Positions 36,681-46,904 of a DNA stretch of 64,000 nt are shown here, piece by piece (position 1 is the first letter of the stretch; each line of letters opens with the position of its first letter). Origin of the DNA: Rutpela maculata (Eukaryota; Arthropoda; Insecta; Coleoptera; Cerambycidae); assembly GCA_936432065.2 (NCBI GenBank), contig OW386291.2, positions 103,047,823-103,111,822 of the forward strand. Direction: 5' to 3'. The position numbers and the translations under genes are program-made. The notes under the pieces are model-generated. The model saw only the letters and a list, made by a program, of their open reading frames with translations. It had not been told where the DNA came from and ran no database searches.

Positions 36681-36899
36681 AATTATTAATTGATGTTTTC
36701 CACAGAAATATCGTACTGCTGTAATTTTAAAACAGTTCACCGTTGAAGAAAATTCTATAAACAAATGTTTAGGAAAATTGACGATCTACAATATTGATAA
36801 TAGCCAATTACTACAAAAAAGAACGAGGACAAAGATAACACAGGAACGCAGAAAAAAGTTATTTGAACTGAACCTCTGAATATACTTTTATTTAGTATT

Positions 36900-38515
36900 T
36901 TTTCCTGCTGATTACGATTCTGAAGTCAGAATGGGGGTTCATGCACATATTACAGAGAAAAATCCGAAAAACCGTCAGAAAATGCGTTTTTTAGGGTTTT
37001 TTAGGTGGTAAAATATGCATGTGGCGTGTAGGCTGCATGTATTTTTCGAATGTTTTTTTGCCCCACTGACCTCGAATCTATTGTTAGAATCCAGGGCTAA
37101 TTGTCAAAATGTTGAGGAAAATTAAAAAAACCGTAAAAAAATCGCGTTTTTCACGGATACTATGTTTTTTATTGATATCCCGTTTTTTTCATGAATATAT
37201 GTATTCATGCGTATTACGATGGCCTGCGTACACCTTTTATGAGTAAATTTTCCCGCTGATCACAAATGTTGAGTTAAATTTGAAGGTGATTGATGAAAAT
37301 ACTGAGAAAAATCAAAAACTGTCAAAAATCGATTTTTTTCATGGATGTCGCGTGTTTTCATGAACCAATAGCGTGTTCCAATAATGTTTATTGATAATAA
37401 TGTTTATTGATAATAATAAAATATAACGATAATAAAGGTATACAAAGAAGTGTAAGCCCATTTAGGTCCACATAAGGGCCTGTCTATGGGCTAATCATTC
37501 CATCACAACACTGTGGCTGGATGGAATGATGACTTAGTATAAACAATATTAAAGTATAAACAATATAATCAATATAAACAATATAGACAGCAATATAAAA
37601 AAACAGTTTAAACAATTGGGTGATAATACACCAAATAAATACTTTACTTAACCAAATAACCAAAATAAATTACACACACGTACAAACAGAAATATGCACA
37701 ACATAAGCGTACAAACGAACATAAACTGTGATTTCATTTTTTAAAGGGCCAATACACATTCTTCTTTTTTTTTTCTTCTCTTTTAAGGATCTATAATATT
37801 ATGCACCGTATTTCGGTCGGATAGAGTAAGCCAGCGTTTCAAGTGTTTCTTATAGAGATGTCTTATATTCATAAGTTTAAGGAATTCGGGTAAAATATTA
37901 TGCAATCTAGGTCCGATATAAGAAAAACATCTTTGTCCGATAGTTTTCTGTGCTCTGGGTAAAAATAAGTGAGCTCCCGTGTTAAGTCTAGTATTGTATA
38001 AATGGTTTATTGAGGTGATGTATTGATTGTTATTAAATAAAAATAAACATGTGGTTTTTGCAAACAACTGCCTAACATCCAATATACCTAATTCTTTATA
38101 TAACTGGTCGGAAGGATATCTCAAGGGTTTGTTATACATGACTTTTAATATTCTTTTTTGAATTATGTCTAAAGGTAATAAGTTAGTTCTTCTTATACCT
38201 CCCCACCCAATTATTCCGTATTGTACAATTGACTCTACCAAACCATAATACAATATCTTGAGTTGGTTCAATGAAAGAATGCAGCAATGGTCTGCATATA
38301 CATTTATAGAGTAATTTTTTCCGCTGATCTCGAATCTGGAGTTAAATTTTGGGGCCAGTTGTGAAAACACTGAGAAAAATCAAAGAAACTGTCAAAAATC
38401 GGGTTTTTTCATGGATGTCGCGTTTTTTCATGAACGCATAGCGTGTTCCAATGGTCTGCATATACCTTTATCGAGTAATTTTTTCCGCTGATCACGAATC
38501 TGGAATCAAATTTTT
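36900..38515 (+). repeat. Satellite-like tandem array, 160-185-bp units, split by a LINE
   Basis: Five units are recognised by 'ctgatcacgaatctggag'-type sequence at about 36907, 37067, 37252, 38322 and 38492. Each unit also has 'gagaaaaatcaaaaactgtc', 'ttttttcatggatgtcgcg' and 'gcatagcgtgttccaatgg'. The array is interrupted by a LINE 3' end between 37380 and 38283, inserted at 'gcgtgttccaat/ggtctgcat'. Non-coding. Confidence 0.75.
37380..38283 (-). mobile_element. 5'-truncated LINE (ORF2 C-terminus and 3' UTR)
   Basis: The minus-strand frame from about 38270 to 37783 reads 'LNQLKILYYGLVESIVQYGI', 'GWGG', 'IQKRILKVMYNKPLRYPSDQ', 'LYKELGILDVRQLF' and 'GPRLHNILPEF'. These are the thumb and C-terminal parts of the same broad LINE group as the element at 9-13.7 kb. 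The 3' tail has TTATT-type repeats (plus strand 'gataataataaaat', about 37401-37430). The open frame formally extends to 38370, but its first about 28 residues come from the satellite, not the LINE. The insertion site shows only a weak 'caat' duplication. Confidence 0.8.
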
Positions 38516-38562
38516 TTTTTCAGGATACCCAATCACTGTGCGTGATATATAGTATTTCAATT

Positions 38563-39134
38563 TTATATGGGTTTTCGTTTTCGAACGCGCTTATCTTCAA
38601 ACGATCTGTATAAGGGGTTTCTTCGTCGTTTCGTTCCTTTTGGTTTCACTTCTCTTTGTAGCATCCAGCAGTAAACTGCTAACATGTTGACATCCCATTT
38701 ACCTTGAAATCGACGTTCAAAGTCTTTTAAATCTTGGTAGAATCTTTCTCCTTGCTCTTCGCTGAAGTCTCCGTTATTTTCTGGAAACTCATGCAGGTGT
38801 GAATCGAGAAAGCGCAATTTCAAATCTTCATACAACCTAACTTTTCGTAGTTTTTTATCATTTTTGATACAATGTTTCTGTAGTCTGGATATTTGGTATT
38901 ACCGAAAAATTTTGTGGACACGCCTTTAAAACTTAACCATGCCGCCGTTTCTACTTCATTCATAAAATCAACGAATTCTTGGTCACTAAATAAAGTTCGA
39001 ATCTCAGGCCCAACGAAGATACCTTCCTTCAATTTAGCATCAGATTTGTGACTCATCAAATGACAAATATATATTTGTAAAATTATATTTCCACGGTTGT
39101 ATATTACATTATGAAATGTATTTTTGTAAAACAT
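38563..39134 (-). pseudogene. Multicopy arthropod ORF of unknown function, frameshifted
   Basis: Two overlapping minus-strand frames form one protein broken by a frameshift near 38825. The upstream frame (39134-38820) reads 'LKEGIFVGPEIRTLFSDQEF', 'FMNEVETAAWLSFKGV' and 'NIVSKMIKNYEKLGCMKI'. The downstream frame (38835-38563) continues 'LRFLDSHLHEFPENNGDFSE', then 'EQGERFYQDLKDFERRFQGK', 'WDVNMLAVYCWMLQRE' and a basic tail. I recognise the 'FLxSHLxxFPxNxGxxSEEQGERF' and 'YQGxWDxxMLADYCW' pattern as a widely repeated, uncharacterised arthropod sequence, probably transposon-borne. No catalytic motif is known to me. Its neighbour is a family B repeat. Confidence 0.6.
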
Positions 39135-39204
39135 ATAAATATTTAAATATTAAAATGAAATATCATTTCACCAGGTTTCTATTCAATTACAGAAACATAA
39201 AAAA

Positions 39205-39455
39205 ACAAAAAGTTTTTTTTCAAATTTAAATCATTAATAACATTTTTATTTACTGATCGATTTTATTAAAAAACAATAGGGTTCTTCCTCAAGCTAACAC
39301 TAACTTACTGTCCAAATTTCAGTACAATCAGATTTTTCTTTCTTGAGCTATCATACTTACAAGAAACGTGACAGACGGACAGGCGGATGGACGGACGGAC
39401 ATGTGCCGATCAAATGCAATATACTCTTCGTTTTCGTATTTGCGAAGAGTATAAT
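39205..39455 (-). repeat. Family B (GTCY)n repeat, truncated copy
   Basis: Its hairpin end 'atactcttcg...cgaagagtat' lies at 39421-39452. Next, on the minus strand, come 'tgatcggcacatgtccgtcc', a GTCY tract (plus-strand 39368-39404), 'cacgtttcttgtaag', and a core matching the copy at 61131. It runs out around 39205. Confidence 0.75.
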
Positions 39456-39934
39456 AATTGTCAAATCTGTACTACTATTTAAATGAATAAATGTATCAAT
39501 AATTATAACATATTACTATTAACTATCAGTTGAAATGACCGAGGTCCAGTGGGATAGGTCGGAGTGATCGGTTGTGCGTCTGAAACCCTCCCACTTAAAA
39601 ACGTTAAAAAAACCGGTAAAACTGTGTTAAATTTGACAAAGCTTAGGTGAATTGTAGCTTAAGAAATCCGGATTAAATTGATGTGTTATAACAAAAGAAC
39701 AAAGTTGAAATATAATTAATATTTTGAAATAACTAATACAGAGTTGTTTAGTGGAATCAGTGTGGTGCATAAAGAAATGAGCTTAAAGAAACGAATATAT
39801 AAACATGACCCAAACTCAGGCGTATGAGAGATAAGTACATCTTAGTTTATTTGTGTCTTAATGACTACAAGTGTCTGCCCATAAAACCATTGAAATGTTT
39901 AGGTCCAGACCCTTGAAGAATCGACATCTGTTGA

Positions 39935-40270
39935 AAAATTTATGAGAGCAGTAAAAATATGGCCAAATAAATTGTTTTCAATCATTATAAAAATATTCAA
40001 ATGATTTAATTTAAATTATATCTGAAATAATCAATAACGTAAAATATGTTCATATTTTCTTTCTCTCAAATAATTATTTTTTTCATAGTTATAAAAAATA
40101 CTCAAACGAATTTAAAAGTAACGCATTTGATTATTGCTGGTTTAATTTATATTAAAGTAGGAACAGAACAATTTCTTACGTAAATTTTCAACTGAGGTTT
40201 TTATAATTATTAAAAGTACTCAAACGAATTTAATTTGGATTAAACCCGAAATAATCAATGAGACATTGTT
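39935..40270 (+). repeat. Tandem repeat, about 110-bp unit, three copies
   Basis: Units share 'actcaaacgaatttaa', 'ttaaatccgaaataatcaat' and 'tttttcataattat' motifs, at about 39995, 40095 and 40212. Diverged copies recur at 59190-59300 and 59865-59905. In both places the array precedes the 'caaaattgaattctcagatt'-type sequence of the composite below. Confidence 0.65.
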
Positions 40271-40400
40271 GATATACGGCGTCAAAATTGAATTCTCAGA
40301 TTCTCACAGCACTTCAACGTGGTGAAGGCTTCTTTCAGAAATATGGTATTTTCTAAGAAAACATACACATACGCCGATGATCTCCTAATCGCCGCAGGAC

Positions 40401-40625
40401 CAGGTGCGTAAGCAGGGGGCAAGGGGGGCAACTACCCCCCAGGCCCGGCATGGTTTAAGAAGTTTGGGATAGTGACAATTATTTCATATCTGTTTTTGCA
40501 TACCAAATATTAGTTTAACTTTGTTTTTAAACATATGCCAAAAAAAGTGAGTTTTTAAGTTCCACTGTGCTGTGTTATGTGTTTATTTGGTCCCCCCTCA
40601 GAACACATTCCTGCTTACGCGCCTG
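40401..40625. mobile_element. hAT-type MITE, copy 1 (225 bp, 8-bp TSD)
   Basis: Ends 'caggtgcgtaagcagg' and 'cctgcttacgcgcctg' are inverted. The 8-bp duplication 'cgcaggac' flanks it at 40393-40400 and 40626-40633. Removing the element and one duplication copy rejoins the host sequence. The CAGG...CCTG tips and 8-bp duplication are typical of hAT. No coding capacity. Confidence 0.85.
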
Positions 40626-40856
40626 CGCAGGACACATCTGGACTGAAAACAAACTTCAAGAAAAGCCTAATAATAGAGTTAAAGCCTTCAACAAAAGAGA
40701 GTTGGATCAGCGGAGTGGACCATAAAATACGGAGTCAAAATTGAATTCTCAGATTCTCAAAGCACTTCAACGGAGGTATGCGTGGTGCGGCTTCTTTCAG
40801 AAAAATGGTATTTTCTAAGAAAACATACACATTCGCCGATGATCTTCTAATTGCCG

Positions 40857-41282
40857 CAGGTGCGTACGCAGGGGGGCAAGGGGGCAACTATCCCCCAGGC
40901 GCGGCGCGTGATTTAAGGAGTTTGGGATAGTGACAATTATTTCACATCTGTTTTTGCATGCCAAAAATTAGTTTAACTTAGCTTTTAAACATATGCCAAA
41001 AAAGTGAGGTTTTAAGTTCCACTGTGCTGTGTTATGTGTTTATTTGGTTCCCCCTGGTTGCCCTCCCCCCAGGCGCAGCGCGGTTGAGAATTTTTGGGAT
41101 AGTGGCAATCATTTCATAAGTGTTTTTACATACCAAATATTAGTTTAAATTCGTTTTTACGCATACGCCAAAAAGAAAAGTGAGGTTTTAAGTTCCATTG
41201 TGCTGTGTTATGTGTTTATTTGGTTCCCCCCTGGTTGCTCCCCCCCCCCCCCCCCCAGAACACATTCCTGCGTACGCGCCTG
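40857..41282. mobile_element. hAT-type MITE, copy 2, internally duplicated
   Basis: Same ends as copy 1, with the right duplication 'cgcaggac' at 41283-41290. The left duplication is lost by a 6-base deletion between the two neighbouring 'cagg' words. Its interior contains the block 'ttgggatagtggcaatcatt' to 'gtgtttatttggttcccc' twice (about 40920-41052 and 41094-41227). It also holds a C-homopolymer of about 17 (41240-41256). Confidence 0.8.
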
Positions 41283-41399
41283 CGCAGGACACATCTGGAC
41301 TGAAAACAAAGTTCAAGAAAAGCCTAATAATAGAGTGAGCGCCGTCAACAAAAGAGAGTTGGAACAGCGGAGTGGAACACAAAATAGATGAATACTCCC

Positions 41400-41828
41400 T
41401 AAGAACAATGAACAAATTGAAGTACCAGAATCAGAAACGGAGGAATCAGAAGACTCAGAAGAAGAAGAAGATTTATAGAAGCAGAAAAACAAAAATAGGA
41501 GCACAAACAGCAGCGACACAATGCGGCAACATATATCACAAGAAGACACAGAAGAGGCAGAAGTCCAGAACCAAAAATACAAAAAAAAAGGGAGCTTAAA
41601 CTCTCCCTCACGACACAATGCGGTAACTCATGTCACAAATACCTACACCTCCCATCCCACATTCCTTTACCATGCGCCATGTGGCACTCGCTGCTGGCAA
41701 CAAGCATGACCTTAGTCCAGCCCAGCGTGGATGTAGCAGGCCCAGCTGTATAATCCTTGGGAGTGGCAGAAATGCCTACCGCACGCTGGTAAATCAATCA
41801 ATCAAACTAAATCAAACTAAATAACCGA
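41400..41828 (+). repeat. A-rich segment and retroposon 3'-end-like sequence with (AATC)n tail
   Basis: 41400-41600 is purine-rich low-complexity sequence ('gaagaagaagaag'). 41630-41800 is GC-balanced ('gtggatgtagcaggcccagc', 'ctaccgcacgctgg') and ends in 'aaatcaatcaatcaaac' repeats, as at some LINE 3' ends. The open frames over this segment are low-complexity. Confidence 0.45.
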
Positions 41829-41868
41829 ATGCATCGAAACTCAATGTGAAATTATTCCAATTAAAGTG

Positions 41869-41945
41869 GTCGGTAGCTTAGTGGTTAGCGTATCTTAACT
41901 CTGAGCATGCCTAGTGAAATAAGTTCGAACACCACATGCAGAAAA
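41869..41945 (+). mobile_element. tRNA-like SINE head
   Basis: 'ggtcggtagcttagtggttag' contains a good A box ('tagcttagtgg', about 41875). 'agttcgaacacc' (about 41922) is a good B box, about 45 bases apart as in tRNA genes. The acceptor stem does not pair convincingly and no T-run follows directly, so I call a tRNA-derived SINE or pseudo-tRNA rather than a gene. Confidence 0.6.
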
Positions 41946-42685
41946 ATAGTGTTTCTTCGTAAATTATCCACAAGAACTGCTTCGAATTCCACCATAAAAT
42001 GTACGGCCTCGTCTTATTTTCTCAGACACATCTAGATATTCCAGACTTAAGGGGGTCATTGGGGTGATCTGCAGGGCGATTAAAAAATACACATATATTC
42101 AAACATTTGGGACTGAATATCTTATTTAATGTAGCCCTGACGAAAGTGTGACCCAAAAAAATTTTTCGCCCCTTTTGGGGACTTCATGAATTTTATTTAA
42201 AGTGGTCTAAATGATAGTTTAGGATGATATTTTAAAGTAGATGAAATTTCAAGTTGAGCATAGTCTTTGTTTTGGCAAGTTAGACTCGTTATTTGATTCA
42301 TCCTCGCCAAGGCGAATCCGACATTCTCGATGACCTCTTGCGTTATCTTAAAATTCTCAACAGATACAAGCAGTACCATGTTTAACGTAAAATTTTCCGT
42401 TCTTTTCTAATCTTTCATTAGATTTTACCAGAAATATAGTAGAAAATTACAAAATATTTCGGTGGAAAATAATTAGCATTTTTGCTTACATATTATTGAA
42501 ATACATTTCAATAATATAACCAAACCTAATCTTTCGTAGAAATATACATTTACTTTTTATATCGAGGGCCATCGGATACAAGGTTTGGAGTATCTATCGA
42601 GATTTGCTAAGTCTCCAGTATAAAAATACCAATTAATCGAATATTATCAGCAAAAATCCGAATTGTTTCCTGTAAAATCGGCTAT
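41946..42685. other. Non-coding interval, nothing recognised
   Basis: May contain the body of the SINE above in its first 100 bases; nothing else recognised. Confidence 0.3.
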
Positions 42686-42689
42686 ACTT

Positions 42690-42895
42690 CACTTGAACAA
42701 CGTTTTTGATAAAATACAATGATGGGATCGAAAAGAACGGAAGAGAAATGATTATACAAATAGGAAAAAAACATGCATACGGGTAGAATTGACAACCTCC
42801 TCCTTTGGTAAAATTGTTGAATTCGATTAAAAAGTGTAACTGCCAGCCTCATTCTCTCTCAATTTTGCTTTTACAGATTATTATAAATACATTCT
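42690..42895 (+). pseudogene. Possible LINE RT relic
   Basis: Scattered frames read 'NNVFDKIQ', 'IRVELTTSSFGKIVEFD' and 'CQPHSLSILLL'. These loosely follow the RT pattern 'AFDxIxW...IRVxxxTSxxFxxxxGVRQGCxLSPxLF'. Stops interrupt it and the resemblance is weak. Confidence 0.3.
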
Positions 42896-42959
42896 TGCAT
42901 TGTGTTACAGAGTTTATGGTACAAGATTTAATAGATACTTAAAACATATTAAATCATAT

Positions 42960-43326
42960 TGTTATGTGTTTCAACCCTCTAGAGACATATAGAAAGTCTA
43001 GAACATTGCGGACATCCTATGGAACCTTATAGAATGTGCTGGAATGTAGTAGAAAGATCCAGAACTAATAACCTAGACTATGAAAGAAGAGTGAGTGGTT
43101 GTGCAGTTAGTTGACTACAGACAGTCATTGGAGAAACATTAAGAAATAAACAAAGTGATCAAAAGTGACTGAATTATTGAGACTTAAGTACTTAGTGTAA
43201 TATTAATAAAGTAAATTATTGGTTGTAATTAGTAGGTTAATAAATTAGTGTTTAGTATTACCCTGGTGTTATAATTTCCGAATCCACGATATAGGGTGTT
43301 TACAATAAGGGTGTAAACACATAACA
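42960..43326 (+). repeat. Gypsy 5' LTR
   Basis: Begins TGTTATG and ends CATAACA (short inverted tips). The repeat 'gggtgttta...gggtgtaaacac' lies near its end. Confidence 0.9.
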
Positions 43327-43328
43327 AT

Positions 43329-43343
43329 TGGTGTCCGAAGCGG
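43329..43343 (+). promoter_or_regulatory. Gypsy primer binding site
   Basis: 'tggtgtccgaagcgg' two bases after the LTR. The TGG start is the expected complement of a tRNA CCA end. I cannot name the tRNA with confidence. Confidence 0.65.
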
Positions 43344-43750
43344 AATTATAACAGAAGTTTTGTGGATTGTTCGAAAAGGTTTTTACAGTGTTCTTCTTGG
43401 GACTTAGTGGTGAGACGGAGAATTGACTTACGGAACATTGTTTAAGGAATATTTTTGGACTCAAAACTGTGAAAAAGTGCGTTTTTGGGAAAGTGACAGA
43501 CACCAAGAAAAAAAGACTCTTTTGTGTTAGTTTGCATAAGTTTCTAGAATATTCTATTCGGAAATTACCGGAGATAGTGAAATTATTTCAACTGAATAGT
43601 GACCTGAACTCTAAATAAGACTCTTTTGTGTCATTTCGAGATTTTTATAGAAAGTTCCATTGGAAAAATCGATGAAACATTTGGATTTTCTAACGTTATT
43701 GTGCAATAAACTTGGGTTAACTTCATCGTATGCCCGTAACAACAAGAAGT

Positions 43751-44879
43751 ATGGCAGGAGAGAAAGAAATAAAGGACCTATTTGCGGAGTTTACAAGGAT
43801 AATGGCGCAGCAACGCCAGGAAGACAAAGAGGAGCAGGAAGGAAGATCAAGAGGAAGAAAAGCGACGTCAGAAAGAAACAGAGGATGAAGAAAGAAGACG
43901 TCAGAAAGAAAAAGAAGAACAAGAAAGAAGATATCAGGTAGAGAAAGAAGAACAAGAAAGACGACATCAAGAGGAGAAAGAACAACAAGAAAGACGACGT
44001 CAAGAGGAAAAAGAGGAACAAGAAAGACGCCATGAGGAATTAAGAAAAATTCTAAGCGATCAAATGAAAATACAACAGGACGCAATCATTTCCATCAAAG
44101 AAGAGATAAACAAGATAGAAGAAAAAGTAGATAAGTTTGAAGAAAAGATGAGCGAGTTTCAAGGAGAAGTAGAGCGGCTTAAACGACAGCTGAGAGAGAA
44201 AGCAGGCCAGCTAGTAGCTTCGTCAGGTCTTCGATTAAAACCTCTCTTCTTTGACGGCCAAAGCTCATGGACAACGTACAAGAGAACATTTGAGGCGGAT
44301 GCAAGTGCGAATAACTGGGATAACGAGGAAAAGGCTATGGCATTAGTTCTGACACTAAGGGGCCAAGCCTCAGAGTTACTACAGACCATCCCGGTGGAGA
44401 AACAAAGGGACTTCAAAGTCTTGGAAGCTGCATTAGACTTGAGATATGGCGACCAACACCTCGCCCAAGTATACCAGACCCAGATAAAATCACGGACACA
44501 AAAGGCTGGAGGAAGTTTACAAGAATTCGAAGCCGCGATAGAGAGACTGGCACACCTGGCATATCCAAGTGCTCCAAGGGAATTCCAAGAACAATTAGCT
44601 GTGGGGGCCTTTTTAGATGGCATAAGGGACGAAGAGGTTAAGCGAGTCCTTAGGTTAACGCGGCACCAAAGTAGCAGCGAAGCTCTGGTCCGTACCCTTG
44701 AAGTAGAGGCTGCCTATAAGGATACCCTCAAGTCAAAAGTGCGTGCTGTGACAGTAGAAGAGGCACATTCAGACAAGAAGAACCCTGACATCATGGACAT
44801 GCATGAAATGCTCACTAAAGTATTGGCCAAACTTGATTCTCTGGGGAAACAGGACAAACAACAAGGTGGAGCGGCATAA
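43751..44879 (+). pseudogene. Gypsy gag, one frameshift near the N-terminus
   Basis: A likely start is ATG 43751 ('MAGEKEIKDLFAEFTRIMAQ'). This frame slips near 43840. The following stretch is a Glu/Lys/Arg/Gln-rich repeat ('RRRQEEKEEQERR') in the main frame, which is fully open from 44064. A coiled coil follows ('EEINKIEEKVDKFEEKMSEF'). Then comes the capsid-like domain: 'LKPLFFDGQSSWTTYKRTFE', 'ANNWDNEEKAMALVLTLRGQ', 'LDLRYGDQHLAQVYQTQIKS' and 'GAFLDGIRDEEVKRVLRL'. The protein stops at 44877, exactly where the pol deletion joins. No CCHC knuckle remains, and it was probably lost in that deletion. It would pack element RNA if functional. Confidence 0.85.
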
Positions 44880-45435
44880 CAAAACCATGAAGGAACATCT
44901 TTCCAAGGTGGTTCATAAAAATCAGCGAGAGTGGGATCGTCACTTGCCATTCTTCCTCATGGCATACAGGGCTGCCATTCATGAGACTACGAAACAGACA
45001 CCGGCTTGTGTGGTATTTGGACATGAAATCAGACTGCCGTGTGACTTGATGTTTGGAACACCAGGCAGGGAATCCCTCTCAGTGAACAATTATGCAGATG
45101 AAATTAGAGAACGGTTAAGAAATGTCCATAAGTTGGTTCGAGGCCAAATCACCATAGCCAGTGACCGAATGAAAGCTCGTTATGACCGCAAATCCAGTTC
45201 AGGAGGATTCAAGGCAAGAGATCTGGTTTGGCTCTATAATCCGCAGCGGAAGAAGGGAAGGTCCCCGAAGCTTCAACCTCCTTGGGAAGGGCCATATTTC
45301 GTCATCACTCGAATCAATGACGTTGTTTATCGAATACAAAGAAGTAAAAAGTCGAAGATAAAAATTGTATACTTGGATAGACTGGCAAAGTATGTGAAAG
45401 GGACTGAATTGCCTGACTGGGACGTTCAGGCTTAA
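44864..45435 (+). pseudogene. Gypsy integrase C-terminal fragment
   Basis: The frame containing this fragment opens inside gag in another phase (44803). It becomes recognisable at 'VERHNKTMKEHLSKVV' (about 44869), the region just after the catalytic glutamate. It continues 'REWDRHLPFFLMAYRAAIHE', 'TKQTPACVVFGHEIRLPCDL', 'DRMKARYDRKSS', a chromatin-binding-like barrel ('DLVWLYNPQRKKGRSPKLQP', 'PYFVITRINDVVYRIQRS'), and 'KIVYLDRLAKY', and stops at 45433. The ORF is intact over this part. It lacks the zinc finger and the DDE core, so it has no catalytic function. Confidence 0.9.
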
Positions 45436-45446
45436 GGAGGAGGCAG

Positions 45447-45814
45447 TGTTATGTGTTTCAACCCTCTAGAGATATATAGAAAAGTCTAGAACATTACGGA
45501 CATTCTGTGGAACCTTGTAGAATGTGCTGGAATATAGTAGAAAAACCCAGAGCTAATATCCTAGACTATAAAAGAAGAATGAGTGGTTGTGCAGTTAGTT
45601 CAATACACACAGTCATTGGAGAAACATTAAGAAGTAAAGAAAGTGATCAAAAGTGACTAAATTATTAAGACTACAGTACTTAGTGTAATATCAGTATAGC
45701 AAATTATTGATTGTAATTAGTAGGTTAATAAATTAGTGTTTAGTGTTACCCTGGTGTAATAATTTTCGAATCAACGACACAGGGTGTTTACAAAAAGGGT
45801 GTAAACACATAACA
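45447..45814 (+). repeat. Gypsy 3' LTR, preceded by polypurine tract
   Basis: Preceded by 'aaggaggaggcag' (45434-45446). Matches the 5' LTR throughout. Confidence 0.9.
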
Positions 45815-45818
45815 ATAT

Positions 45819-46550
45819 TTATATATAATTATCAAGGTAGGAGTGTTTAAAATTTGAATTTGAGGTGCTATAACAAAAAAGAAACAACGTAATGTGATCT
45901 TCCCGATATAACTAAGAGATGCTCTTTATGAAAATTTATTATACCTACATGAATTTTCAAATTCGATAAAATAATTTAAACACTATTATTTAATTTTGAA
46001 AAGTTTTGAAATTATTAAAAACATTTCACATAAATGTACGTACAATGCTCATTGAAGTTAAATGCATTCGAAGATTTGTGTTGTCTTTCTTACTGAATAA
46101 ATCCCACATTTACTTAATTTTAAAGTTCTTGCAGTATACATAAACATGGAAATTTGTTTCCTCTGAAATTTATATCATGTACCTTTCATCCGTGTGTTAC
46201 CGGATCTGCATTGTAAGCTTTTATTTAATATTCAAAATTTGCACGAGCGGGTTGTCAGAACTCCGGCTTACTAAGACGGAACCAACCAAGGTTTAAAAGA
46301 AAGGATTTCCTCTGGCAAGAGCAACGCAATATGTTTATACTATACTGACTCAAGAAAATAACGGAGGCGAAATTAATAACGGAATTTAATAACAAATAGG
46401 GCTATCTCTTTGCTTCCCAAAATTCTTCTTAGTTTTTCGATGTTAGCTAAGTTTGGTAAATGGAAGACAAGTACTTAGGTTAAAATGCAAACATTTAAAA
46501 TTTTCAAATGATATATTTTTATTTGCTGTTTTAATTCAACCATTATAATA
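45819..46550. other. Non-coding interval, nothing recognised
   Basis: AT-rich with no frame longer than about 60 codons. Confidence 0.3.
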
Positions 46551-46555
46551 CAGTT

Positions 46556-46875
46556 TGTAGTGCAAAAACACGGGGGGCCCGTGAAATATCCATTATTAAT
46601 TAATGGGCCTGAAAATCTGATTTTACTGACCATTTTTTTGTTAAATATTTTAAATGTCTTGGGACAAGTTTGTGATAATAGGTTAGGTTGTTTTATACTT
46701 TTTAATAACTTTTTAGTTTTTGTATTGAGTACATATATTTAAAATGTGTATTTATATATTTTTTAATAATGTGTTAGGTGTTATATTGTACAGTGTGTAC
46801 TATTTGACAATGCCAATACTGTTATTGCAGTCTAATTGGAAATAAAGTATATTATTATTATTATTATTATTATTA
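46556..46875 (+). mobile_element. LINE 3' UTR tail, 5'-truncated
   Basis: Ends 'aataaagtatattattatta' and then (ATT)n (about 46851-46875), the tail type of the LINE at 9-13.7 kb. The body is non-coding 3' UTR with AT-rich runs. Immediately beyond it, at 46909-46925, an (ATA)n tract reads as a tail on the opposite strand. Confidence 0.5.
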
Positions 46876-46904
46876 ATAATTAATGCTATTTATTTAAAGA
46901 ATCT

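Larger units (their letters stand above)
40271..41395 (+). repeat. Tandemly duplicated composite (RT-like fragment + MITE)
   Basis: The unit starting 'gtcaaaattgaattctcaga' (about 40279) recurs at about 40735. Each unit has 'ggtattttctaagaaaacat' and an RT-like 'KKTYTYADDLLIAA' (copy 1, about 40358-40399) or 'KKTYTFADDLLIAA' (copy 2). It is then interrupted by a hAT-type MITE and resumes 'acacatctggactgaaaac' through 'agagagttgg'. The whole structure was duplicated after the MITE insertion. The YADD box suggests an old LINE RT, but the flanks are too decayed to assign. Confidence 0.75.
42960..45814 (+). mobile_element. Gypsy LTR retrotransposon with most of pol deleted
   Basis: Two LTRs of 367-368 bp start 'tgttatgtgtttcaaccc' and end 'gtgtaaacacataaca'. 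They are flanked by a 4-bp duplication 'atat' (42956-42959 and 45815-45818). The element has a primer site, gag, the C-terminal third of integrase, and a polypurine tract. Protease, RT, RNase H and the integrase catalytic core are absent. The 4-bp duplication and the gag type indicate Gypsy (Metaviridae-type). The LTRs differ by roughly 30 positions by eye, so it is older than the copia element here. Confidence 0.9.

Noticed and set aside
40350..40400. A real RT gene from the YADD box
   Set aside because: Only one block matches and no other RT motif can be read in frame, so it is noted only as a fragment inside a composite repeat.
41188..41618. Several overlapping open frames on both strands
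   Set aside because: They span the MITE C-homopolymer and a purine-rich low-complexity tract and show no protein family features.
41869..41945. A functional tRNA gene
   Set aside because: A and B boxes are present, but the acceptor and anticodon stems do not pair convincingly and no terminator follows directly.
43723..44085. Leu/Phe-rich, membrane-like open frames on the minus strand
   Set aside because: They are the antisense of the Glu/Lys-rich gag region.
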